A stretch of DNA of 17,442 bases from Clostridiales bacterium (GCA_026419635.1 JANZZB010000014.1:1-17442); one strand, 5' to 3'. Positions 6,559-13,996 are shown, numbered from the stretch's first letter. The notes: a model not told the origin generated them from the letters alone. Program-made: numbers and translations.

Positions 6559-7427
6559 CAATCACATTGCCTCCTTTGTAGTTTTATTTTGTTATGTTTC
6601 GCTTTATATTCCGCGGGACCAATACCCGTTTCACGGACAAATGCCTTGTAAAAACAACTGTAATTAGAAAAGCCGACTTCAACTGCGATTTCACCTATCG
6701 GAAAATTTCTATCTATAAGCAATTTCGCTTTTTCTACTCTTTTCCCGATCACATACTGGTTTATTGTATAGCCCGTATTTTTTTTGAATAACCTGCACAG
6801 GTGATATGCCGAAAAGTTTGACACCTCTGAAAGCCGTTCAAGAGAGAGGTCGTTTTTTAAATTCTCCGAAACGTATTTAATAAGCTTTGTTATAACTTCA
6901 ACATGTCCGCTTTTGGATATGCGTTCTGATTTTTCGTCGTAACAATCCAAATAAAGGTTTCCGCAAAGTTCGAACAAAACAGCTCTTTCGAAAATCTCAT
7001 TTGCCCTTTTGCAATCAATGCGCTCATATTTCTCGATCAGCTTCAAGTATTTTTCGAACTCATCCGGCGAAAAATGTTTCACAGGTACATTGGGATTCAA
7101 CTGGCTGAATATGCTTCTTACATTTAAATTCTTCCCGCATATCGAAAGCATAAGGTCAAGGTCCACTGATATGCAGTATCTGCAATAGTCTTTCGACTTG
7201 CTTTTCACCAGTTCGTGCCGGCTAAACATATCAAGAAGAACAATATCACCATGCCCCAACTCATACTCTTTGTCATCTACGATAAGATAACTTGTACCAT
7301 CCACATATATCTGTATCTCATAAAAATCATGGTAATGCATATTGGGTCCAAATTCGTCATTAGGCGTCCTTTTTCTGAATGCATGATCCCCTTCGTATAC
7401 TGCATTATGCGGTTCAAAATCAACCAC
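6558..7427 (-). CDS. AraC-family transcriptional regulator
   Basis: This is a 289-residue two-domain regulator. The N-terminal cupin ligand domain spans about residues 25-130, with MHYHDFYEIQIYVDG and GHGDIVLLD. The C-terminal double helix-turn-helix, about 185-285, has LSLERLSEVSNFSAYHLCRL then GEIAVEVGFSNYSCFYKAF and the usual ending TGIGPAEYK. The start is GTG at 7427, 6 bases after GGGAGGG. It is the first gene of its own operon and its stop overlaps the dehydratase start, so it most likely senses a substrate or intermediate of the pathway and controls the promoter at 7507-7535, including its own synthesis. The ligand cannot be read from the sequence. The divergent proline racemase could also be a target. 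Confidence 0.9.
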   Translation of the reverse strand: MVDFEPHNAVYEGDHAFRKRTPNDEFGPNMHYHDFYEIQIYVDGTSYLIVDDKEYELGHGDIVLLDMFSRHELVKSKSKDYCRYCISVDLDLMLSICGKNLNVRSIFSQLNPNVPVKHFSPDEFEKYLKLIEKYERIDCKRANEIFERAVLFELCGNLYLDCYDEKSERISKSGHVEVITKLIKYVSENLKNDLSLERLSEVSNFSAYHLCRLFKKNTGYTINQYVIGKRVEKAKLLIDRNFPIGEIAVEVGFSNYSCFYKAFVRETGIGPAEYKAKHNKIKLQRRQCD

Positions 7428-7506
7428 AGGTATCCCTCCCTTCTTTTTTCGAAAGCAAAATATGAAAACATTTCAATTTTATAATTTTACGTCTCTTACT
7501 GTGTAT

Positions 7507-7535
7507 AGTATATTATTTTGTGCACAAAGTTACAA
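7507..7535 (-). promoter_or_regulatory. Promoter of the AraC-dehydratase operon with a spacer palindrome
   Basis: On the minus strand a -35 TTGTAA (7530-7535) and a -10 TATACT (7507-7512) are separated by exactly 17 bases. The spacer contains the perfect 12-bp palindrome TTTGTGCACAAA (7517-7528). A protein bound there would cover the promoter, so the palindrome is a good operator candidate. The leader to the GTG start is about 70 bases long. Confidence 0.6.
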
Positions 7536-7553
7536 CATCGTTTTATTCAAATA

Positions 7554-7575
7554 GCAAGATGTTACATAATCTTGC
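7554..7575. promoter_or_regulatory. Inverted repeat upstream of the AraC operon promoter
   Basis: GCAAGAT (7554-7560) and ATCTTGC (7569-7575) are perfect inverted arms around 8 bases. They lie about 20 bases upstream of the -35 box of the AraC operon, a place typical for an activator site. It could equally belong to the divergent gene. The rest of 7576-7763 shows no gene or clear signal. Confidence 0.3.
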
Positions 7576-7763
7576 ACGCTTTTGAAATGTAGTCATAACC
7601 TCAAATATTGCAAATTTAGATGGTACGTATTCCTTGTCCGAATAATATAAAAAGATGGTCTGTCAATTGCAAGTCTGTATGAATATAGAATCGAATGCTT
7701 GTGACAAATTTTGCATGTGCCCGTGGCAATCAGACAAAGTTAGCTCATCAATTTAGACACTCT

Positions 7764-7793
7764 TTGGGGATTGACTTTTGGACATGTTATAAT
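7764..7793 (+). promoter_or_regulatory. Extended -10 promoter of the proline racemase gene
   Basis: TGTTATAAT at 7785-7793 gives a perfect TATAAT with the TG extension. A weak -35, TTGGGG (7764-7769), lies 18 bases upstream. A TTGACT is also present at about 7771 but is too close to serve as -35. The leader to the start codon is about 65 bases. Confidence 0.55.
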
Positions 7794-7865
7794 AAAGTTA
7801 ACACGTAGATAAAAAATATTGTGAATAGATAGAACTATTATATTAAGAAGATGGAGGTAATAAAT

Positions 7866-8861
7866 ATGTGGAATATTGAAACAATTGAAGTGCACACTTG
7901 TGGTGAACCATGCCGCATTATAGTGAATGGATTGCCAGAATTAAAAGGAAGTACCATGCACGAAAAAGAGCTTTATATGAAAGAACATTATGACTTTATT
8001 CGTACTGCTCTTCTTCATGAACCAAGAGGACATCAAAATATGTTTGGTGCAGTCGTAACTAAACCTTGTAGTGAAAATGCAGACTTTGGTGTTTTGTTTT
8101 TAAATGGGGTGGGATATGAAAGCATGTGTGGTCATGGTACAATTTGTTTCTGTACAGTCGCCATAAATGAGAAATGGATCACTGTAACAGAGCCAGTAAC
8201 GGTTCTTCATATAGATACGCCTTCAGGCCTCATACCAGTTCATGTGACTGTTAAAGATGGAAAGGCTCAAGAGGTAACATTACAGAACGTACCAGCTTTT
8301 GTTTATAGTGAAAATAATGAAGTAATAACGAATTCCCACGGAACGATTTCAGTAGATGTTCTTTTTGGCGGCATTTCATTTGCACATGTAAACGTCGATA
8401 AATTAGGCATAGAAATAACCTCAGAAAATACAGATGTGCTAATAGATTTAGCTATGGATTTACAGGATAATGTAAACAAATATGCGGAGTTTCATCATCC
8501 TTATCTGCCGATAGACACAATTGACTTTATTGAGTTATGCTCAGAGAAAACTGCAGGAGAAAAAACTGTTGGAAGAAATTGTGTCATCTTTGGAAAAAAG
8601 CAAATTGACCGTTCTCCATGTGGCACAGGTACAAGTGCTAGACTTGCATATTTATATAAAAATGGCAGAGTAGGAATAAATGAAATAACATACCATGAAA
8701 ACTTGTTGGGAATACCTTTCAAAGGAGAAATTACTCAAGAAGTCAAAGTAGGAGATTTTACTGCTGTAGTCACAAAGATCTCTGGAAAGGCTTTTATTAC
8801 AGGTCGTTCAAATTATATAATTGATGAAGAAGATCCAATGGCGTTTGGTTTTCTTTTGTAG
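7866..8861 (+). CDS. Proline racemase family protein with both catalytic cysteines
   Basis: This 331-residue protein is the usual length for the family. The two acid-base cysteines are Cys88 in SMCGHGTI and Cys252 in DRSPCGTGTSARL. This marks a racemase or epimerase rather than trans-3-hydroxyproline dehydratase, which has Thr in the second place. The EPRGHQNMFGAVV stretch (52-64) and the ending GRSNYIIDEEDP-(x)-FGF closely follow the clostridial proline racemase PrdF. Interconversion of L- and D-proline is therefore the leading guess, with 4-hydroxyproline epimerase as alternative. No proline reductase (prd) genes are in the window. The ATG at 7866 is chosen over 7851 because GGAGG at 7853-7857 lies 8 bases ahead of it and inside the longer frame. 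The third codon positions are much richer in A and T than in the operon to the left, which hints at separate origin. Confidence 0.88.
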   Translation: MWNIETIEVHTCGEPCRIIVNGLPELKGSTMHEKELYMKEHYDFIRTALLHEPRGHQNMFGAVVTKPCSENADFGVLFLNGVGYESMCGHGTICFCTVAINEKWITVTEPVTVLHIDTPSGLIPVHVTVKDGKAQEVTLQNVPAFVYSENNEVITNSHGTISVDVLFGGISFAHVNVDKLGIEITSENTDVLIDLAMDLQDNVNKYAEFHHPYLPIDTIDFIELCSEKTAGEKTVGRNCVIFGKKQIDRSPCGTGTSARLAYLYKNGRVGINEITYHENLLGIPFKGEITQEVKVGDFTAVVTKISGKAFITGRSNYIIDEEDPMAFGFLL

Positions 8862-9058
8862 AAAAAGGAGCTTTCCACATAAATGCGGTTTTCGGACTGG
8901 TACTTAGTCTCTCTTCCTCCGGTGACAAACGAACTCAAATCTCCTTATATTTTGTAAATTCTTGTTTATATTTTTACGTAGTTTTTGGTCGGCTTTTATA
9001 AAATACTTCCTCTTATATATTTTGAAATAAAATTTAATTACATTCCAAATTATTACGC

Positions 9059-9088
9059 TTGAAAATATGATTAAAACCTGCATATAAT
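9059..9088 (+). promoter_or_regulatory. Promoter of the SOS polymerase operon
   Basis: TTGAAA (9059-9064) and a perfect TATAAT (9083-9088) are spaced 18 bases apart. The LexA box begins 6 bases after the -10, across the expected start of transcription. This placement fits repression by LexA. Confidence 0.7.
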
Positions 9089-9094
9089 ATTACA

Positions 9095-9106
9095 GAACAT
9101 TTGTTC
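9095..9106. promoter_or_regulatory. LexA (DinR) SOS box
   Basis: GAAC-ATTT-GTTC exactly matches the Gram-positive LexA consensus GAAC-N4-GTTC. The arms extend to CAGAAC/GTTCTG (9093-9108). It sits between the -10 box and the start codon of the Y-family polymerase, so the operon should be induced by DNA damage. Confidence 0.88.
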
Positions 9107-9118
9107 TGTGGTGATGAT

Positions 9119-10360
9119 ATGGATCGAGTAATATTGCATGCAGATTTGAATAATTTTTACGCTTCTGTGGAGTGTCTCTACCGCCCCGACTTGCGCGACA
9201 AACCCGTTGCTGTTGGCGGTGATCCGGAGGCGCGCCATGGCATTATCCTTGCAAAGAATTACCCTGCAAAAAAATTCGGCGTTAAAACCGGTGAAGCAAT
9301 CTGGCAGGCAAAGCAAAAATGTCCTGATCTTGTCATGCTCAAACCAAATTTTAACCGTTACCTGCGTTTTGCAAGGATGGCCAGACGGATTTATTCCGAT
9401 TATACCGACCAAATTGAACCTTTTGGTCTCGACGAAGCTTGGCTTGACGTGACCAGAAGTGCCGGTCTGTATGGCAGCGGCGAGAAGATAGCGGAGGAAA
9501 TTCGTTCTCGTTTTAAAAGTGAACTTGGACTAACCGGCTCTATTGGTGTCAGTTGGAATAAAATATTTGCAAAGCTCGGAAGTGACTTACAAAAACCCGA
9601 TGCTGTTACCGTAATAAATAGAGAGAATTATAAAGAAAAAGTCTGGCCGTTGCCCGTCAGTGATCTTTTGTATGTCGGCCGTGCTACAACTAAGAAGTTG
9701 GAAGACCGCGCAATCCGGACGATCGGCGACCTTGCAAACATTGGTCTTTCCTATCCGCATTCCTGGCTTGGCAAGATGGGCGATATCCTCCATATCTTTG
9801 CCACCGGGCAGGATGATTCCCCTGTGACCGTCATGGGCGAAGAGACGATGATAAAATCCATCGGAAACAGTACGACAACTCCGCGCGACTTGGAAAACAA
9901 CGACGATATCAAACTGATCTTATTTGTTCTATGCGAGAGCGTCGCTATGCGGCTTCGGGAACACGGGCTTGAGTGCAATGTTGTGGAAATCCAAGTGCGG
10001 GATACCGATTTATTTTCTTTCGTCCGCCAGAAAAAGCAAAACCGCCCGACAAATCTGGCATCGGAGATTCATCGGGCAGCAATGGAATTATTCAGAGAAA
10101 ATTATCACTGGTCTAAACCTATACGGAGCATTGGGGTCCGCGGAAGTGATCTTGTACCTTCATGCGGCAGCGTTCAACTGTCTTTGCTTATGAATGAGGA
10201 AAAACGAAAGAAAATGGAACAACTGGAAGCATCTATGGATCACATCCGCCGTCGATTTGGAAATTTAAGTATTAACCGGGGACTTATGCTAATTGACCAT
10301 AGATTGGGTACAATAAATCCAAAGGACGATCATATTATCCATCCAGTAGGGTATTTTTAA
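9119..10360 (+). CDS. dinB: Y-family translesion DNA polymerase (Pol IV/DinB type)
   Basis: This 413-residue cytosolic polymerase copies past damaged bases during the SOS response. The active site is visible: Asp9 in HADLNNFYASVE with the steric-gate aromatic Tyr14, and Asp105-Glu106 in FGLDEAWLD. The palm and fingers cover about residues 1-165, followed by helix-hairpin-helix thumb sequence near 175-215. The little finger runs to about 355, then a tail ending in DPKDDHIIHPVGYF-like sequence (here NPKDDHIIHPVGYF) seen in clostridial homologues. No clear QxxLF clamp motif is at the extreme C-terminus, although QLSLL near residue 361 may serve. The ATG at 9119 is chosen because a start at 9101 would lie inside the LexA box; GTGGTGATG gives a modest ribosome site. 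It forms an operon with the small gene that follows. UvrX/YqjW-type relatives cannot be told apart from DinB here. Confidence 0.92.
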   Translation: MDRVILHADLNNFYASVECLYRPDLRDKPVAVGGDPEARHGIILAKNYPAKKFGVKTGEAIWQAKQKCPDLVMLKPNFNRYLRFARMARRIYSDYTDQIEPFGLDEAWLDVTRSAGLYGSGEKIAEEIRSRFKSELGLTGSIGVSWNKIFAKLGSDLQKPDAVTVINRENYKEKVWPLPVSDLLYVGRATTKKLEDRAIRTIGDLANIGLSYPHSWLGKMGDILHIFATGQDDSPVTVMGEETMIKSIGNSTTTPRDLENNDDIKLILFVLCESVAMRLREHGLECNVVEIQVRDTDLFSFVRQKKQNRPTNLASEIHRAAMELFRENYHWSKPIRSIGVRGSDLVPSCGSVQLSLLMNEEKRKKMEQLEASMDHIRRRFGNLSINRGLMLIDHRLGTINPKDDHIIHPVGYF

Positions 10361-10374
10361 GGAGGATGTAACGC

Positions 10375-10632
10375 GTGGATGAATACGTAAATCCTTATAA
10401 GGTATACGTTTCGGTTACCGCCGAATACTCTCCTGAAGGTACTATTTTGCCTTTTTCTTTTGTATGGGAGAATGGGCATCGTTATTTTATCGATAAAATA
10501 CTGGATGTTCGCCCCGCTGCAAGCCTCAAGGCCGGAGGTGCGGGCCTTCGCTATACATGCATAGTTCAGGGGAAGCAAACATATTTGTTTTTTGAAGATG
10601 ACAGATGGTTTATGGAACGGAAAGAAACCTGA
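10375..10632 (+). CDS. Small conserved partner of the Y-family polymerase
   Basis: This 85-residue soluble protein starts with GTG, 9 bases after AAGGAGG and 14 bases after the polymerase stop. The sequence looks all-beta: FSFVWENGHRYFIDKILDVR, a linker with GGAGLRY, then QTYLFFEDDRWFMERK. It resembles small DUF6504-like proteins found beside error-prone polymerases, with the pattern F-x-W-(x)n-Y-x-(I/V)-x-x-ILD followed by an aromatic end, but I cannot confirm the family by eye. Cotranscription behind the LexA box makes it part of the SOS response, perhaps an accessory or regulatory factor for the polymerase. Its biochemical role is unknown. The shared terminator at 10721-10755 closes the operon. 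Confidence 0.75.
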   Translation: MDEYVNPYKVYVSVTAEYSPEGTILPFSFVWENGHRYFIDKILDVRPAASLKAGGAGLRYTCIVQGKQTYLFFEDDRWFMERKET

Positions 10633-10720
10633 TGTGTAGCCGTTAAACGGCTTCTACAAAGAAAAAAACAACAAAAATATGTATTATTAATGCAGTAAAT
10701 AAAAAGTTTTGCTATGACAT

Positions 10721-10766
10721 AAAAGGACTAAAACCGCGAGGGTTTTGGTCCTTTTATTCTATTTTT
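10721..10766 (+). terminator. Terminator of the SOS polymerase operon
   Basis: A 15-bp stem (10721-10735 with 10741-10755) contains one G-T wobble and a GCGAG loop. It ends in TTTTATTCTATTTTT. A smaller hairpin, AGCCGT-TAA-ACGGCT, lies at about 10637-10651 without a T-run. Confidence 0.85.
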
Positions 10767-10868
10767 GCATGGCGGAGCAGGGCTAAAACTGTTGAATGCT
10801 GTCGCTATTTTTATTTTATATTATTGAAGATCTTGTTAATATACACAAAATATAATTTTATTCGACTA

Positions 10869-10918
10869 AATTTACGTAAATTCTTGTTATTGAATCATTT
10901 GATAAAATTAGTTAAAAT
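10869..10918 (+). promoter_or_regulatory. Promoter and upstream palindrome of the pyrophosphatase gene
   Basis: TTGAAT (10890-10895) and TAAAAT (10913-10918) are spaced 17 bases. A perfect 14-bp palindrome, AATTTACGTAAATT (10869-10882), ends 7 bases before the -35 and could bind a regulator. The leader from about 10925 to the ATG is about 120 bases. Confidence 0.5.
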
Positions 10919-10974
10919 GTTAACAAACTATTAAATATTATTGCATCAAAGAAGTCTCAAGTAAGATAGAAGAA

Positions 10975-11009
10975 GCGCGATAGGATTGCCTCGTGTAGAT
11001 CCTACGCGT
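10975..11009 (+). promoter_or_regulatory. Leader hairpin before the pyrophosphatase gene
   Basis: GCGCG-(A)-TAGGAT (10975-10986) pairs with ATCCTA-CGCGT (10999-11009) with one bulged A and a 12-base loop. It is followed by ATTTTGTC, too weak a T-run for an efficient terminator, and lies about 20 bases before the ribosome site. It may stabilise the mRNA or act as a weak attenuator. No known riboswitch was recognised. Confidence 0.4.
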
Positions 11010-11046
11010 CATTTTGTCTAAAGAACTAAAAAGGAGTCATTCAATT

Positions 11047-13488
11047 ATGAAGCCCCAGCTAAAAACCAAAAAGCGGAAGCTATTACTTACCGCTGTGATT
11101 GGACTACTTATTGCGTTCAACTTACCGACCTACGCTTTTGCCAGCGATGCCGACCTTAAAATTCCTGCATTAACAGCGGGACAAGGAAATCTGCTGGTCA
11201 TAGGTATGGTCGTTTGTCTTTTCGGAATGCTTTTTGCAGTCTATCAATTTTTAAAGATCAGAAAGATCCAAGTACACACTGCTATGCGGAACGTGTCAGA
11301 AATCATTTTTGAAACATGCAAAACCTATTTGATTCAGCAAGGAAAATTCCTTACCATTCTGTTCGTTTTTATAGGTGCTTGCATCGCCTTTTACTTTGGC
11401 TTTTTACAGGGACAAGGCGGCGGAGTGCTTCTTATCCTGCTTTGGACGGTTATCGGAATCATCGGCTCATATGGAGTTGCCTGGTACGGCATCCGTATGA
11501 ATACGCTTGCAAACTGCAGAATGGCATTTGCATCGCTTGAGAAAAAACCGATGAAGCTTTTGAATATCCCCCTTGATGCGGGAATGAGCATCGGCGTCCT
11601 TTTGGTTTGCGTTGAACTGATCATGATGCTGTTTATCCTCAGGTTCGTTCCGAGCAATCTTGCAGGAGCATGCTTTATGGGCTTTGCAGTAGGTGAATCG
11701 CTTGGTGCCAGCGCCCTTCGTATTGCGGGCGGTATCTTTACAAAAATCGCCGACATCGGTTCTGACCTTATGAAGATTGTTTTCAAAATCAAGGAAGATG
11801 ACCCGCGTAACCCGGGCGTTATTGCCGACTGTACAGGAGATAATGCCGGCGATAGTGTTGGACCTACTGCCGATGGTTTCGAAACTTATGGCGTAACCGG
11901 TGTTGCATTGGTTTCCTTTATCCTTCTTGCCGTCAACCATGCCTCCCAAGCAAATTTATTGATCTGGATCTTTGTTATGCGTGTCCTGATGATCATCACA
12001 TCTATCATTGCATTCTACATAAACAAAGTATATAGCGAAATCAAATTTGCAAACAAGGAAGATATCGACTTTGAAAAGCCGCTTACCAGTTTGGTTTGGA
12101 TTACCTCCGTTCTTTCCATGGTTGTTACTTTTATAGTAAGTTACTTACTGATAGGGCCCGGCTCTGAGGTTGCCACGGAATCTCCGAATTTGTGGCTCGT
12201 CCTTGCTCTTATCATCAGCTGTGGAACGTTGGGCGCGGCGTTGATTCCTGAGTTTACAAAGATTTTTACAAGCCCCAAATCAACTCATGTTCAGGAAGTT
12301 GTCACTGCCTCCAGAGAAGGCGGAGCCTCCCTTAACATTCTTTCCGGATTGGTTGCCGGTAATTTTAGTGCTTTCTGGCAGGGTATTTTGTTTGCTGCCC
12401 TGATGTTCGTAGCATACGCTGTAAGCGGTTTTGGCTTGAGCCACATCATGATTTATCCGTCAATATTTGCTTTCGGATTGGTCGCTTTTGGTTTCCTTGG
12501 TATGGGTCCTGTCACAATTGCAGTCGACAGTTATGGCCCTGTAACGGATAATGCTCAGTCGATTTATGAACTTTCCTTAATCGAAACATTACCTGATATC
12601 GATAAATCGATTGAGAAGGATTATGGATTCAAACCGGATTTTGAAAAAGCAAAGTATTATCTTGAAGCAAACGATGGTGCCGGAAATACCTTTAAAGCGA
12701 CCGCTAAACCTGTCTTGATCGGTACGGCTGTCGTCGGCGCCACAACAATGATTTTCTCTTTAATCCTGGTTATTAAAAACGTCCTCGGCGTTCAGCCGGA
12801 AACAATCTTGACGATTCTCAATCCGTTTGCACTTTTGGGCTTCCTTTGCGGCGGAGCAGTAATTTACTGGTTTACAGGCGCTTCAACCCAGGCTGTTTCG
12901 ACAGGTGCTTACAGGGCTGTCGAGTATATTAAAAATAATATCCAGTTGGACGAAAACTCCAGCCAGTCGGCTGCCACGGAACAATCTAAAGAAGTTGTTA
13001 AGATTTGCACACAATATGCTCAAAAAGGCATGTTCAACATCTTTATCGCCATTTTCTCATTTGCTTTGGCGTTTGCTTTCTTCTCTTCCCCGGCAGACGG
13101 AAATCAATCCGTTGCGTTCTTTGTGTCCTATTTGATTTCCATCGCTATATTCGGCCTTTTCCAGGCAGTGTTTATGGCCAATGCCGGCGGATGCTGGGAT
13201 AATGCCAAAAAGGTAGTCGAAGTTGACCTGCAGGAAAAGGGTACGGATCTTCATGATGCATGCGTCGTTGGTGATACCGTTGGTGATCCGTATAAAGACA
13301 CGTCTTCCGTTGCATTAAATCCGATCATCAAATTTACAACATTGTTCGGAATGCTGGCTATGGAAATTGCAATCAGCGCATCATTCCGCGGAATCGCACC
13401 TTACATTGGTGGACTTTTCTTGTTGATTGGTCTTGTTTTTGTGTGGAGATCCTTTTATGGAATGCGGATCACAAATTCAGATAAATAA
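11047..13488 (+). CDS. hppA: Membrane-bound ion-pumping pyrophosphatase, divergent subgroup
   Basis: This 813-residue integral membrane protein hydrolyses pyrophosphate and pumps H+ or Na+. A signal-like first helix (about 11-32, ending TYAFAS) precedes about 16 membrane spans. The PPi and Mg sites are recognisable: EDDPRNPG then ADCTGDNAGDSVG with ADGFETYG (about 249-281), GPVTDNAQSIYEL, and HDACVVGDTVGDPYKDTS near the end. The usual GADLVGKVE signature is altered to GSDLMKIVFK (238-247) and one residue is missing before EDDPRNP. The K+-dependence marker is GNTFKA with Lys550, the K+-independent form. The sequence therefore belongs to a divergent branch; the ion pumped cannot be decided here. 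The length exceeds the common 650-770. The ATG at 11047 is chosen because AAAAAGGAG lies 10 bases ahead; a TTG at 11014 is in frame but upstream of that site. It forms a single-gene unit with its own promoter and terminator. Confidence 0.93.
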   Translation: MKPQLKTKKRKLLLTAVIGLLIAFNLPTYAFASDADLKIPALTAGQGNLLVIGMVVCLFGMLFAVYQFLKIRKIQVHTAMRNVSEIIFETCKTYLIQQGKFLTILFVFIGACIAFYFGFLQGQGGGVLLILLWTVIGIIGSYGVAWYGIRMNTLANCRMAFASLEKKPMKLLNIPLDAGMSIGVLLVCVELIMMLFILRFVPSNLAGACFMGFAVGESLGASALRIAGGIFTKIADIGSDLMKIVFKIKEDDPRNPGVIADCTGDNAGDSVGPTADGFETYGVTGVALVSFILLAVNHASQANLLIWIFVMRVLMIITSIIAFYINKVYSEIKFANKEDIDFEKPLTSLVWITSVLSMVVTFIVSYLLIGPGSEVATESPNLWLVLALIISCGTLGAALIPEFTKIFTSPKSTHVQEVVTASREGGASLNILSGLVAGNFSAFWQGILFAALMFVAYAVSGFGLSHIMIYPSIFAFGLVAFGFLGMGPVTIAVDSYGPVTDNAQSIYELSLIETLPDIDKSIEKDYGFKPDFEKAKYYLEANDGAGNTFKATAKPVLIGTAVVGATTMIFSLILVIKNVLGVQPETILTILNPFALLGFLCGGAVIYWFTGASTQAVSTGAYRAVEYIKNNIQLDENSSQSAATEQSKEVVKICTQYAQKGMFNIFIAIFSFALAFAFFSSPADGNQSVAFFVSYLISIAIFGLFQAVFMANAGGCWDNAKKVVEVDLQEKGTDLHDACVVGDTVGDPYKDTSSVALNPIIKFTTLFGMLAMEIAISASFRGIAPYIGGLFLLIGLVFVWRSFYGMRITNSDK

Positions 13489-13532
13489 ATCAATTTATCT
13501 AAACCGATATAAAGTAACGTAGTTAATAGTAT

Positions 13533-13565
13533 AAGCGCCAAGGTTTTACCTTGGCGCTTTTCTTT
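13533..13565 (+). terminator. Terminator of the pyrophosphatase gene
   Basis: A perfect 11-bp stem (13533-13543 with 13549-13559) around TTTTA is followed by TTCTTT. It lies 45 bases after the stop codon. Confidence 0.85.
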
Positions 13566-13616
13566 GACTTATTTATTAAAGAAGATTGTTGGTTTATGGA
13601 AAAAATAAGCGTAAAC

Positions 13617-13650
13617 TATAATATAAAACATCATTATTATGATGTTTTAT
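13617..13650 (+). promoter_or_regulatory. -10 box and perfect 12-bp inverted repeat next to a ribosome site
   Basis: TATAAT at 13617-13622 is directly followed by ATAAAACATCAT (13623-13634), a TATT loop and the exact complement (13639-13650). AAAAAGGAG begins at 13651. No good -35 is seen. As DNA the repeat could be an operator covering the start of transcription. As RNA it would be a hairpin at the very 5' end next to the ribosome site. Confidence 0.5.
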
Positions 13651-13667
13651 AAAAAGGAGTTGATACT

Positions 13668-13859
13668 ATGAATGTTTTAAAAGAACTTATTATTAGAAGT
13701 GTATTAGTTGTTGCATTAAATGATGCTATTATATTTTATATAATTGGCAGACGTTCTCTGAAAATAACATTGCCTATAGCAGTTGGAATTATAGCAGTCA
13801 CATGTATCGCATTAGTAATCAACATTTGGTATTGCCTGCATCGAAATGGGATAATATAA
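13668..13859 (+). CDS. Small two-helix membrane protein, unknown function
   Basis: This 63-residue protein is almost wholly hydrophobic. One membrane segment covers about residues 8-27 (IRSVLVVALNDAIIFYIIG) and a second about 34-55 (LPIAVGIIAVTCIALVINIW). They are separated by a short basic loop, GRRSLK, so both ends should face the same side. The ATG at 13668 has AAAAAGGAG in good position. The gene is AT-rich and stands alone between the pyrophosphatase terminator and the prophage-like region. Its 5' region is a perfect hairpin, which suggests specific control. Small proteins of this plan include toxins of type I systems and envelope-stress proteins. No antisense RNA or partner gene could be shown here. 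Confidence 0.65.
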   Translation: MNVLKELIIRSVLVVALNDAIIFYIIGRRSLKITLPIAVGIIAVTCIALVINIWYCLHRNGII

Positions 13860-13940
13860 ACGTATTTTTCTTATAAAACGTCTTTACGGGTGAATAATAT
13901 TTACTCGATCTCATCTTATTATTAAAAAACACTTTAACAT

Positions 13941-13982
13941 AAAAAAGCCGCCTTTCGGTTCATCCGATAGGCGGCTTTCTTT
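13941..13982. terminator. Bidirectional terminator closing the lysis module
   Basis: A 12-bp stem (13947-13958 with 13964-13975) with one mismatch has the loop TTCAT. On the minus strand it is followed by six Ts (complement of 13941-13946), directly after the endolysin gene. On the plus strand TTTCTTT follows, so it also serves the small membrane protein gene. Confidence 0.85.
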
Positions 13983-13996
13983 ATATGTTTACTCTC

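Noticed and set aside
7866..8861. trans-3-hydroxy-L-proline dehydratase
   Set aside because: That enzyme has Thr in place of the second catalytic Cys; here both Cys88 and Cys252 are present.
8862..9058. Possible gene or riboswitch between proline racemase and polymerase
   Set aside because: No frame with a ribosome site and no convincing stem or terminator was found; it is treated as an AT-rich spacer.
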